Assembly: GCA_051453625.1 (NCBI GenBank)
Contig: JBOZIK010000001.1
Span: 227,668,976 to 227,712,767 of the forward strand
DNA: 43,792 nt
Direction: 5' to 3'
Origin: Welwitschia mirabilis
Lineage: Eukaryota; Gnetophyta; Gnetopsida; Welwitschiales
Below are positions 20,986 through 30,705 of the stretch, piece after piece. The translations under genes and the position numbers were made by a program. The notes under the pieces are model-generated. The model was not told the origin of the DNA. It saw only the letters and a list, made by a program, of their open reading frames with translations, and searched no databases. Positions within the stretch are counted from its first letter, which is position 1, and every line of letters begins with the position of its first letter.

Positions 20986-21765
20986 CTTTTGCTTCTGTTG
21001 CAAGATTGGATAGCATTAAGAATTTTCAATATATCAAATAGATGTAAAAAATTCTTTTCTGAATGACACATTAATTGAAAAAGTCTATGTAGGACAATCA
21101 AAAGGTTTCATTAATCCTCATAAACCTGATCATGTATATAGACTTAAAAAAAATTATATAGATTAAAACAAGCACCAAGAGCTTGGTATGAGAAGCTAAC
21201 TACATTTTTAAATGAAAATGGATCATTCAAGGAACTCTAGATAGAACTTTATTTATGAAGAATCTAAAAAAGGATTTCATTATTATACAAATTTATGTAG
21301 ATGACATTATTTTTGGTACATAAAACGAAAATCTATCAAAAGAATTTGCAAATATTATGATAAATCAATTTGAAATGAGTATGCTTGGTGAAGTAAAAAT
21401 GTTTCATGGACTTCGGATTAAGTAATTTAAAGATGGAATATTTATCTCTCAATCTAAATATGCAAGAGATTAGATCAAATGGTTTGCTTTAGAAAATGCA
21501 AAAACAACTGATACTTCTATATCTACATTATGTAAAGTAAGCTTGGATGAAAATGGTAAATTAGTAGATCAAAAACTTTATAGAAGTATGATTAGTAGCT
21601 TATTATATTTCATTACAAGTAGACTAGATATTATGTTTAGTGTTGGAGTATGTGCAAGATATTAATCCCAACCAAAAGAATCACATCTTCAAGCAGTAAA
21701 ATGAATAATCAGGTATGTAAACAAACATGTGATTATGGCTTATGGTATCCCACTAAGACATATTT
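20986..21765 (+). pseudogene. Copia element 2: reverse transcriptase, partial, less decayed
   Basis: Begins inside RT with FASVARLDSIKN (family FAPVARLEAIR). It then shows KTSTKSLV in one frame (KQAPRAW in another), DRTLFMKNLKKDFIIIQIY and an intact YVDDIIFGT box (YVDD at 21294-21305). SKEFANIMINQFEMSMLGEV, MFHGLRIK, IFISQSKYARD, DQKLYRSMISSLLYFITSRL, DIMFSVGVCARY and SQPKESHLQAVK follow. The RT domain is nearly complete, with only a few TAA/TAG codons and two frame changes, so it is younger than element 1. It lies between LTR A and LTR B. Confidence 0.85.
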
Positions 21766-22245
21766 CAAAATTATAGGTTTTAATAATGCAAATTAGGCTA
21801 GATGCAAAGATGATAGAAAAAGCATAAGTGGAAATTGCTTTCTTCTAAGTTCATGTCTAGTAGGATGGACAAGAAAGAAATAAAACTCTATTTTTCTCTC
21901 TATTACAGAAGCCAAATATATTGCAACAAGTAGCTATTGCACTCTCTTTTTATGGATGAAAGAAATGTTAAATGATTTTGGTGTTAATTTTAAGCAAGTT
22001 CCTACTTTTTATGACAACACAAGTGCTATCAATATATCAAAAAATCTAGTTCAGCACTAAAAAATGAAGCATATTGAGTAAGACATCATTTCCTATTAGA
22101 CCAAGTTGAAAAAGGACATATTTATATGAATTTTGTTACTTCAAACTAGTAATTGATAGATATTTTTACTAAATCCCTAAATTTCGATACTTTTCTTCAT
22201 CTCAAAAATGAATTGGGGGTTCACTTACTATCCTATGATTAACTG
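21766..22245 (+). pseudogene. Copia element 2: RNase H and pol C-terminus
   Basis: Reads ARCKDDRKSISGNCFLLSSC, LVGWTRKK, NSIFLSITEAKYIATSSYCT, LFLWMKEMLNDFGVNF and FYDNTSAINISKNLVQH, then KMKHIE. The tail is DIFTKSLNFDTFLHLKNELG when the frame changes near 22150 are followed. This is the standard copia RNase H with DDRKS, TEAKY (family TEAEY, so Glu to Lys) and DNTSAI. A handful of TAG/TAA codons interrupt it. The C-terminus is followed about 620 bp later by the polypurine tract and LTR B. Confidence 0.85.
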
Positions 22246-22862
22246 TAGGACTGTCATTCGGTTGACTGAAATGGATTAGTTAACTAGTTTTAAACTCAAT
22301 TACCTAATCATTTAAGGTTCTGAAACTGTACCAACAATAGTTTAGTATAGTAATTTATCATTTTTTCTTCTTTTTTTAGATTCTTAGTAATGTTTCTTCT
22401 CTTATTTGACATTTGATATTAAAAGGGGAAGAATTAGTTATTTGTTTATTAAAAGTTATTTATTTTTAAATATTTATGTATAAAATGATGTTTCATTTAT
22501 TATCCTAAATTCCTTTATGCCTTTTAAAATCATATATGCTAAATATATTTTTCATTGGTATCATATATACTTAACTTAAAAAGTTTAAAGTATTTTAACA
22601 TTGGAAATAAACCATAATTTGTGACATTTGACTCAATGTTAAATAAGATTATATGATCACATTATGTTTATCATAAAATCATGTCTTTTAAACTCTCAAA
22701 TGTACATATTATAATGTTTCATTTGAAGCACAAAATTTATTCATTCAAAATGCTTTCACTTGTTTCAAAAGGAATACTATTTTTCAAATAGGCATTTTAC
22801 AAGAGGGAGGTTTTATAAGAGTTTAGATTTTTTATAACTAAGTATTATTTGCCATCAATGTC
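22246..22862. other. 3' untranslated region of copia element 2
   Basis: AT-rich sequence between the pol end and the polypurine tract. No coding frame or named motif. Confidence 0.5.
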
Positions 22863-22873
22863 AAAGGGGGAGA
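22863..22873 (+). promoter_or_regulatory. Polypurine tract of copia element 2
   Basis: CATCAATGTCAAAGGGGGAG immediately before the LTR is the usual plant copia polypurine tract, the plus-strand primer. It makes LTR B the 3' LTR of the unit on its left. Confidence 0.85.
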
Positions 22874-24306
22874 TTTTTACCAATTGATGTCAAACTAATA
22901 TTTTCTATATAGTAAATTTTGTATATCTTGTGCAGAAGATGTTAAATTATTTGCAGGTTAAAAGATAGAACTAAAATCATCAAGTTCTAAACACTAGAAA
23001 CATATTAGTTCATTTACTTTTAAGATGGAGTTGACCAAAATTTTAAAGGGTTGACTGCATTTAAAGCAGATAGAAAATGAACTACATTCAAAGGGATTAA
23101 CTGGATTTTTGATGGGGGTGACAAGACCTATAACTTAGAGAATTAGTATCCTTGAACCAAATGGGAAGGGATCGACTAGACTTTTATGGGGTCAACCAAA
23201 TTTGAGGACCTAATAAATAATATTCTTAAATTAAATGATAAGGGGTTGACCAAATCTATGATTGGGTTGACCAGACTTGAGCACTTTGCAATTGGTATCC
23301 CTCAACTGATCGTTATGGGGTTGACCAGACACCTGAAGGAGTCGACCATACTTAATGCAGGAAACTGAAAAGAAATTTTATCAGAGAATTGGATGACTAG
23401 ATAAAATAGCAGACGATTGGACTAGGGTTGACTAGATCTAGATGGGGCCAACTGGATAGGGATCCATAAAAAATTAGAATGAATGAATTTCTTACTTAGG
23501 TTACCTATGTAACTCACATCACCACATGGAGTCAACCAGATTTTTATGGGGTCGACTGTATAGAGCGGAAATGAAATGATTCTAAATATTATATATCCAT
23601 TACATCCATTTTCTAGTAATTTATAATTATTGGAAGTGCATTTCAAATGTAATAAACCTTAAAAGAATTTCATTATAAATAGCTAAGACATAGATGACCA
23701 AAGAATCTTTTAGAATCATTCTTACTTTGATAAATCTATTGGATCTAAAGGATCAAGTATTATATTTGGAGTGACTTTTTACTATTGTATTATGGCATCT
23801 ATATTTTTGACTGAAGGAGATTTACTATTGAAATCCTCTCTACCTTCAAGGTTAAATCAAGAGCTTCATTTTTTTTACATCTATAGAAGAAGAGCTTCAT
23901 AAAAGTTACTGATTTAGGAACGAGTGATATCCATGCTTTAAGGGCATCATTACATTACTACTGTGCTTTGTGAAAGGTTAATACTAACCCTAGAAAAGTC
24001 TATAATATTATAAGTGAACCTAAATTACCCGGTGGAAGAACAATGATTTGAGATCTAGCTTAGGGATAAGCTGATTATTGAGAGTGAAGTATGGGATTTC
24101 TTGAACCACTATAAATTTGATTTACATCAAATTGATATTTTCGTGCTATCTATTTTTGTTTCTTTACTTCCATTATTTTCTCATACTATGCACTTTCTAG
24201 ATTAGTCCATTATTATATGAAAGTTTTTGTCTTATATTAGATTCATTTAAAATAGTATGTTGAATTAAACATATTCACCTCCTTTCTAAGTTTCTTGATC
24301 TTATCA
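22874..24306 (+). mobile_element. Copia LTR copy B, shared by two units
   Basis: About 1.43 kb, colinear with copies A, C and D. Its first ~12 bases (TGTTAGATTATG) are missing at the polypurine junction. It ends CTTGATCTTATCA. A TATA box is at 23674-23681. It follows a polypurine tract and precedes a tRNA-Met primer site, so it is both the 3' LTR of the left unit and the 5' LTR of the right unit. Roughly fourteen degenerate GGGGTCGACCAGACTT motifs lie in 23025-23560. Confidence 0.85.
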
Positions 24307-24308
24307 TT

Positions 24309-24320
24309 TGGTATTAGAGT
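24309..24320 (+). promoter_or_regulatory. Primer-binding site, initiator tRNA-Met type
   Basis: TGGTATTAGAGT, two bases after the LTR end, matches TGGTATCAGAGC (the complement of the tRNA-iMet 3' end) with two C-to-T changes. Confidence 0.85.
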
Positions 24321-24479
24321 AAGGTTAAGTAAATTTTAAATCTTCACTGATCTAAACTTAAAATCCAATAATGATTATTCACTTTGATGATTTTTGAAAT
24401 ATTCCTTTCCTCAATACATGTGCATTTATCTATTTATGTTGGATAGCATATGGATGTATTTTCAAATAGATTGCAGCTA

Positions 24480-25070
24480 GTGGAAACTCATAGAACTCAA
24501 GTAAAAGTGATAAAAGAAATGCTCAAAAATATGATAAATAAAGGAGACTTTCAATTATTGCACTTGCACCTATTTTATAAAATATGCCAAATACATTAGA
24601 GTATGATGACTGTGCTGTGGACAATGAAGAACAAAATGAGTTAAAAGAAACTTATCAAGAATTCTAATAGGAATATGAAAAGCTAGCTAAGAGGATAAAT
24701 GATTTGAATAAGATTATAAAATTCCTTACTAGGGAAAAGAAGGAAATGGAATCAAGTCTCAAAATAATTAATTCTGAAAACTCTAATCTCATTCTATAGG
24801 TAAGAGAGTTATTTTATTTTGTTAATAAATTTTTAAATGAATATAATAAATTGGAACAAATGCTTAGAGTTCAAAAACCTATTAGTATCAGGTCAGGTAT
24901 TAGCTTCATTCCTCAAAAACCTCAAAGATAGTAAAGTCAAGAAACTAGTGATGGTAAGTTCCTTTCAAAAATTACTTGCCATTTCTGTGAAAAATTCATC
25001 ATTCAAAGCTCATATGCAATTCTAGAAAATTAATTTTTTCTTCAAACTCAATTAATACTTTTACTTCTAA
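24480..25070 (+). pseudogene. Copia element 3: gag C-terminal part
   Basis: A coiled-coil-rich stretch reads YEKLAKRINDLNKIIKFLTR, EKKEMESSLKIINSENSNLI, VNKFLNEYNKLEQMLRVQKP, GISFIPQKP and ITCHFCEKF (half a zinc knuckle). The SIRE-like gag has the same order: long E/K-rich coiled coil, then GLGF-like phrase, then C-x2-C. The N-terminal UBN2 domain is not recognisable here. TAG/TAA codons and frame changes occur. It follows the primer site and precedes the protease. Confidence 0.65.
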
Positions 25071-25182
25071 GTTTATTACTAAAGAATATGTACGACATAA
25101 GTCTATAAAGACTATGTGGATGAAAGCTAATGCTCTTAAAACTTTGTTAATTCAGACAATTTTCAAGGTTTTAAATAGCATA

Positions 25183-25480
25183 AGATGGTATCTTGATAGT
25201 GGATGTTTAAGGCATATGACAAAAGACAAATCCAAATTCAAGTAATTAAGCCACTTTGATGGAGGAGAAGTGACTTTTAGGGATAATAGAAGAGCAAAGA
25301 TATAAGGGATTGAAAGCATTAGTGGAGGTAACCTTCCTAGAATTAACGATGTTTAGTATGTTAGTGGTTTAAAGCATAATTTATTGAGAATTAGTTAGAT
25401 TTGTGATAAAAGTTACAAGGTAGTCTTTAATAAATCAAAATGTAAAATTTTGCATGAAAAGTAAAATGATGTAATTCTTT
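25183..25480 (+). pseudogene. Copia element 3: aspartic protease
   Basis: RWYLDSGCLRHMTKDKSKF carries an intact catalytic D-S-G (25186-25203 encode WYLDSG). GGEVTFRDNRRAKI, a stop, GNLPRINDV, a stop, YVSGLKHNLLRIS and CDKSYKVVF follow. This is the complete copia protease domain in one frame with only TAA/TAG interruptions at Gln/Lys-like positions. It is better preserved than in element 1. Confidence 0.85.
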
Positions 25481-25499
25481 GAGAAAGTAGAATAAACAA

Positions 25500-26585
25500 T
25501 GTTTATAGTATAAATCAATTGTTTGGTCCATGTTATTTTTTAAATGTTCCTTAAGAAGAGTTATGGCATAAACATTTAGGTCATGTTAATTATGATCAAT
25601 TAAAATTTATTATTCATAAAAAAATCATAAAAGGAATTCCCAAGATAAATGTAGAAAAATAAGGCTTGCGTGATGTGTGTCAAAAGAGTAAAAAAATTAG
25701 GACCTCTTATAAAAGTAAAATGCAAGCATCCACATCTATGACATTAGAGCTTATTCATATGGATTTAGTAATCCATGTTCAAACTTGAAGTCTAAGGTGA
25801 AAATGTTATTTTATCACTATGGTTGTTGATTTTTCTAGATATACATGAGTAGCATTTCTATCAAATAAATCTAAAGCTTTTAAATGTTGGGTTGAAATTT
25901 GTAACAAAATTTAAAACAAAAAGGGATATGCCATAAAGAAAATAAGAAGTGATCATGGTGGATAATTTAATAATAATTTTTTTGATAAATATTGCATTGA
26001 AATGGAATTGATCATCAGTTTTCAGCTCCAAAAATACCACAACAAAATGGTATAGCTAAAAGAAAGAATAGAGTCCTTTAAGAAATGACATGAACTATGC
26101 TAAATGATAAGAAAGTTTCTAAATCATTTTGGGCTAAGGCTATTAGCATAGCATGCTACATTATTAACAAAGTTTATCTTAAACTAGGTATAGATAAGAC
26201 ACCATATGAGTTGTGGAAAAAAAAACAACCAAATGTATCATAGTCAAAGGATGATGAATCTATTTTTTTAATTACTCAATAACAAGTAGAGTCTATCTTG
26301 TTTTCAACAAAAGATGCTTAATGATAGAAAAATCAATGAACATGCAAATTGATGAGATTGACAGAAGATCAAACTTTAGAAATGAGGAGGAAATCATAAC
26401 TACAAGTATTCTTCCAACTAGTGAAGTTTATAACCAAAAAAATGAAGTTCCAATAAAAGAAAGTACACTAAAAAAAGCCTAAACTTCTTAAAGATCATCC
26501 TTTAGAATCCATTATTGGAGAATTTAACTCAAAAATAAAGACAAGAGATTCCATGAAAATTTTATATGTTCACATTTTTTATGTC
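25500..26585 (+). pseudogene. Copia element 3: pre-integrase, integrase and INT-RT linker
   Basis: ELWHKHLGHVNYDQLKFI is the GAG-pre-integrase block with the H-x3-H pair, and DVCQKSKKIRT is half of the CxxC pair. ELIHMDLV holds the first core Asp, KIRSDHGG-stop-F the second. PQQNGIAKRKNRVL has Lys in place of the catalytic Glu. SKSFWAKAISIACYIINKVY, IDKTPYELWKKK, EIDRRSNFRNEEE and finally KLLKDHPLESIIGEFNSKIK then TRDS follow, the block just before RT. There the contig ends at the gap. TAA/TAG codons and frame changes are present, and D-D-K predicts no integrase activity. Confidence 0.85.
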
Positions 26586-26685
26586 NNNNNNNNNNNNNNN
26601 NNNNNNNNNNNNNNNNNNNNNNNNNNNNNNNNNNNNNNNNNNNNNNNNNNNNNNNNNNNNNNNNNNNNNNNNNNNNNNNNNNNNN
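26586..26685. other. Assembly gap (100 N) between the INT-RT linker and LTR C
   Basis: RT, RNase H, the polypurine tract and the first part of LTR C are absent. As at 20886, the gap must be larger than 100 bp or a deletion. Confidence 0.8.
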
Positions 26686-27760
26686 AACTAGTGTGCCTAA
26701 ACTGATCATCATGGAGTTAACCAGATATCTAAAGGAATCGAATAGACTTAATGTAGAAAACTAAAAAGAAATTTTATCAGAGAAGTGGGTGACTAGATAA
26801 AGTAGTAGGTGACTGGACCAGGGTTGAACAGACTCAGATGGGATCAACTGGATAGGAAGCCATAAGAAATTAGAGTGACCGAATTTCTTACTTAGGCTAC
26901 CTGTGTAACTCACATTACCACATGGAGTCAACCAGATTTTTATGAAGTCGACTATGTGGAGTAGAAATGAAATTATTCTAAATGTTATATATTCATTATG
27001 TAGCGATTAGGTAGCCATTTTCTAGCCATTTATAGCTGTTGGAAGTGCTTTTCAAATGTAATAAACCCTAAAATCCTTTCATTATAAATATCTAAGACAT
27101 AGATAATCAAAGAATTTTTTAGAATCATTCTCACTTGGATAAATCTATTAGATCTGAAGGATCAAGCATTGTATTTGAAGTGACTTTTTACTATTTTATT
27201 ATGGCATCTATATTTTTGACTAAAGGAGATCTACTATTAACATCCTCTTTACCTCAAGGTTAAATCAAGAGCTTCATTTGTTTTACATCTATAGAAGAAA
27301 AGCTCCATAAAAGTTACTAATTTAGGAACAAGAGATATCTATGCTCTAAAAGCATCATTACATTAATACAATGATTTGTGAAAGGTTGAGACTAAGCCTT
27401 GAAAAGTCCATTCTAAAAGATTTTGACTAAGCCTAGAAAAGTATATATGTAAAGATTACATGTGAACTTGGAATACCTGATGGAGTAACAAAGATCCAAG
27501 ATCTAGCTTAGGGATATGCTAATTGTCGAGAGTGGAGTAGGGGTTTTTCTGAATCACTATAAATCTGGCTTATATCAAATTGGTATTTTTGTGCTTTCTA
27601 TTTTTGTTTCTTTACTTCTATTATTTTCTCATATTTTGTACTTTTTAAATTAGTTCATTTTTAGATGCAAGTTTTTATCTTAGATTGGATTCATTTAGAA
27701 TAGGATGTTGAATTTTCAAAGAACCTATTCACCCCCCTTCTAGAATTCTTAATCATATTA
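26686..27760 (+). mobile_element. Copia LTR copy C, 5' part lost in a gap
   Basis: Colinear with copies B and D from the middle of the motif-rich region to the end (AATCATATTA; TA replaces terminal CA). TATA box at 27083-27090. No primer site follows, so it is the right outer LTR. Its 3' flank is the same as that of copy D. Confidence 0.85.
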
Positions 27761-28314
27761 AAAACTTATAATTACAAAAGCTTATGTGTAATACTTAGTG
27801 GATTAATAAAATTCTATTGATTTCCTAGCTATTATTCTTTAAAAACATGATGTATCAACTTGAACATCATAAGTCAAAGGATCTTCTATACTATGTTGTT
27901 ATTACCAATATCTATAAATACTTTAGGATTTTCTTTTACTTAAACTAAAAACCATGATCCTCATGTATCTCCTAGGTCTTGCCACTTTCCTATGGAGCCG
28001 GGGCTGGAACCTCGTCGCTGCACGGACCCCGCTAGTAGGATTGGCTTTGCTCGGTGATCCGGGGGCGAGTTGTCTCAGATGCATATCTTTGCTAAGTCTT
28101 CTTTGAAATTTATTCATCCTTCTTCTCTAAAGAAATATTCTTTAGATGAGTCTGTCCCTTCTAAAATGAGTGGACTTAAGGACTTGATACATGAAAAAAT
28201 CCTTTATTACTTCACATTTTCAAGTAGCTAGCACATTAGAAGAATCTAGTCCTTCTTGTAAAGAAGAAGAAGAGAGAAAGTCCAAATCAAAAGAGAAATC
28301 AAAGAAAGCATAAT
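27761..28314 (+). repeat. 3' flank of LTR C, also found after LTR D
   Basis: Begins AAAACTTATAATTACAAAAG and is colinear with 32101-32580 apart from an extra 82 bp at 27989-28070. On the plus strand it reads in pieces like a weak Transposase_32-type sequence (MMYQLEHHKSKDLLYYVVIT; LKFIHPSSLKKYSLDE; KMSGLKDLIHEK), with frame changes. That reading is tentative. Confidence 0.7.
27989..28070. other. GC-rich 82-bp insertion of unknown origin
   Basis: Relative to the copy after LTR D (CCACTTT-GTCTTAGATT near 32325-32335), this copy has 82 extra bases between CCACTTT and TGTCTCAGAT. It begins CCTATGGAGCCGGGGCTGG and ends GATCCGGGGGCGAGT. It is GC-rich and CpG-rich, unlike anything nearby. Only 1-2 bp of T could be target duplication. 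TGGCTTTGCTCGG loosely resembles a Pol III A box, but no B box follows. I cannot identify it. Confidence 0.7.
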
Positions 28315-28414
28315 NNNNNNNNNNNNNNNNNNNNNNNNNNNNNNNNNNNNNNNNNNNNNNNNNNNNNNNNNNNNNNNNNNNNNNNNNNNNNNNNNNNNNN
28401 NNNNNNNNNNNNNN
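28315..28414. other. Assembly gap (100 N)
   Basis: No overlap of the edges is seen. The right edge is 9 bases from a perfect 10-bp hairpin (28424-28446: CTTTGCAATT, ACT, AATTGCAAAG), which may have stopped assembly. Confidence 0.9.
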
Positions 28415-28699
28415 AGGTAAACCCTTTGCAATTACTAATTGCAAAGCTTAGGGAACCTTCTTACATAATACCATCACCTGTTAATTAAAGGATAGAGTTT
28501 AAACCTTTTACTCTCTAACTGTTATTCCATTTCTATGGCCTTTAATATAATGATCTTTATTTACACCTTAAGGAATTTGAGTGTGTCTTATTAATTGTTA
28601 CTCAATAACCTAACACTCATGATGTACTTAGAGTAACTTTATTCCCCTTTTTCCTAAAATAGTAGGCAAAATCCTAGTTTTAGACCCTAAAACTCTTCT

Positions 28700-29200
28700 A
28701 AATTACAAATTAGATAGACTTAAGTAAAGCATTTATTTCTAAGTTCTTTTCTTGTCATAAGAGAAATACCCTTAGGAAAGAAATCATGAAATTTTAATAA
28801 AAGGATTATGAAACCTTCTCCCAGATCTTAGAAACATATAAAGATTTATTATTAAAATGCCCCTAACATGGTTTTGAATTAAATAGAGAGATAAGTTTCT
28901 TTTGTAATGGGTTATCCACAAATAACCTCCAACTAGCAGAAATCATAAGTCATGGAAATTTCCTAAGCATGACCTTGGATGAGGTTTAGGAGTGTTTAGA
29001 AAGTGTAGTAGAGAGATCGAAAAAATGGAATAAACCTATAGAATCTTTAAGATTACATCATCTAGTTAGGTCAACTAATTTCTTTAAGATCCCAAAAAAC
29101 TTTGAGATGAATAATAGGATTGATGAATTATCAAGAAAATTAAAATCATTAATTACTTCACCCTCAACCTCACATATAGTCACTAACCTAAGTGTTTAAT
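28700..29200 (+). pseudogene. Athila-type Ty3 gag, degenerate
   Basis: One frame without frameshift reads KAFISKFFSCHKRNTLRKEI, MKF, two TAA, KDYETFSQILETYKDLLLKC, P-stop-HGFELNREISFF, CNGLSTNNLQLAEIISHGNF, LSMTLDEV-stop-ECLESV and KKWNKPIESLR. This matches the Athila gag order FL-KFFP--KT--LR-EI-FRQ--DE-LYEAWERFKELLRKCPHHG......FYNGL......A.GG..MSKT.EEA.ELLE.......W. Gag would form the particle core. The stops replace Gln (FRQQ to F-stop-stop, and CPQHG/CPHHG to CP-stop-HG), the C-to-T signature. Coding resumes towards the protease at about 29840. Confidence 0.8.
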
Positions 29201-29839
29201 TTTATATATTGATAATTATAAAGTGCTAAATATCCATCTATTCCTTTATTTCAAAGAATAGTTATTAAACAAGTAAATATGATAGGATAATGACAAAACC
29301 CCAAAAGTAATCCTTACTCAAACACTTACAATTCTGATTGGTGAAATCATCCAAATTTCTCTTATAAGCAAGATGACATTCCATAACAAAATTTTTAATC
29401 TAAAAATTTATTTTCCTAATATTCTAATTCTTATCCTTCATCTTTAATTATCAAATTTTTTTATCTAATTTATTGTAGGATACTTTCAAAAAGCTCATAA
29501 AAAAATACATGCAAGCAAATCAAAGATAAAAACAAACAGATTAAAGACAAAAGCAAATAAATCAAAGATTAAATATATCCTAAATTAACTTCAGTAAATT
29601 ACCAACTACATTCTTTCATCAGTAAATCAAAGAGAAATAGTGACACTTCCCATAAGTGTCCAATCAAACCCAAAAAGAGTTATATTTATGAAAGTGGTAA
29701 GATACATAGAAGAAACCAAGTCGATATACCTTTGGAGTGGGAAAGAGATAGAAAATCCACCATATAAAATAAGCCTAAGGATAAAAAAAACCTCATGAAA
29801 AATATGAAAAAGGATGAGAGTGAAGATTCATTGCCTATT
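29201..29839. other. Spacer between Athila gag and protease
   Basis: AT-rich; between gag and protease Athila elements are poorly conserved, and I see only short Lys-rich coding-like bits near 29640-29840. Confidence 0.4.
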
Positions 29840-30705
29840 TACAAAGAAACATTGCCTTTTTCCTAATATTGTAGGAAGAAAAATATTATGAAAAAGGAAT
29901 TAGAGAATCTAGAAAAGTTTCAAAGAAGTTAAAATAAACATTCCTCTTCTAGAAACCATCTAATAGATCCCTTCCTATGCTAAATTCCTTAAGGACCTAT
30001 GTGCTATATAAAGATAGATGAGTGTTAAATCTAAACTCCTTTTAGCTTAATAAAGGCATGTAATTATACAAAACTAATTTTTACAAAAGTAAAAAGACCT
30101 TGGATTTGCCACAATTACCATTACGATAGGTAACAAAACTTTCAATCAATCCTTGTTAGATTTAGGAGCCAATGTAAACTTATTCCCTTATAAAACCTAT
30201 AAAGAGTTAGGCTTTGAAGGACTAAAAAACACAAAACTCCAACTTTAATTAGTAGATAATTCTATTAAAAAACCATTAAGAGTCATCAAGGATGTTATAG
30301 TTAGAGTGGATAGTTGTTACTTCCTAGTAAATTTTGTAGACTTAGACATGGAGAAATCATTAAATAACATAGTATCCATCATATTAGAAAGATCATTCTT
30401 AGCAACTGATAATTCCCTAATCAATTACAAGAATGCATTAATAAAATTTCATTACAACATGATTATAGAGCTAAATGTATTTAATGATATAAAGTTATCA
30501 TTGAATGAAGAAGGGGTAAAGTAAATAGATAGGATAGAAAGCCTTATTAAGGATTAGAAATCCACTTACCACTCTTTTAAAAATGATGAAATATAATGCT
30601 CTTAATAAATGTATTCCATAGCCCAAAATGAAGTTAACTGAGAACTCAAATCATTATCTTATGATCTAAAATACACTTTCTTAGGTAATAACTACACCTT
30701 CCTAG
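29840..30705 (+). pseudogene. Athila-type pre-protease region and aspartic protease, interrupted by LTR D
   Basis: The pre-protease part reads ENLEKFQRS and, in a shifted frame, PSYAKFLKDLCAI (family: INIPF-EAL-QMPSYAKFLKDIL). After a frame change near 30095 the protease reads FATITITIGNKTFNQSLLDL, GANVNLFPYKTYKELGF (catalytic DLG at 30159-30167), KPLRVIKDVIVRVDSCYFLV, NFVDLDME, then IILERSFLATDNSLINYKNA (family VPLILGRPFLATGRALIDV). A 72-codon open run ends at 30524. The next block, ELKSLSYDLKYTFLGNNYTF, is the post-protease 'LKPLPSHLKYAFLG-N-T-PVI' phrase. It is cut there by copia LTR D. Confidence 0.85.

Noticed and set aside
23025-23560. CRISPR-like array from the recurring GGGGTCGACCAG motif
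   Set aside because: Motif copies are degenerate and irregularly spaced, there are no unique equal-length spacers, and the setting is a plant LTR.
27923-28117. 64-codon minus-strand ORF across the GC-rich insert
   Set aside because: It joins the insert to flanking repeat in an arbitrary frame. GC-rich sequence lacks stops by chance, and the flank is non-coding on that strand.
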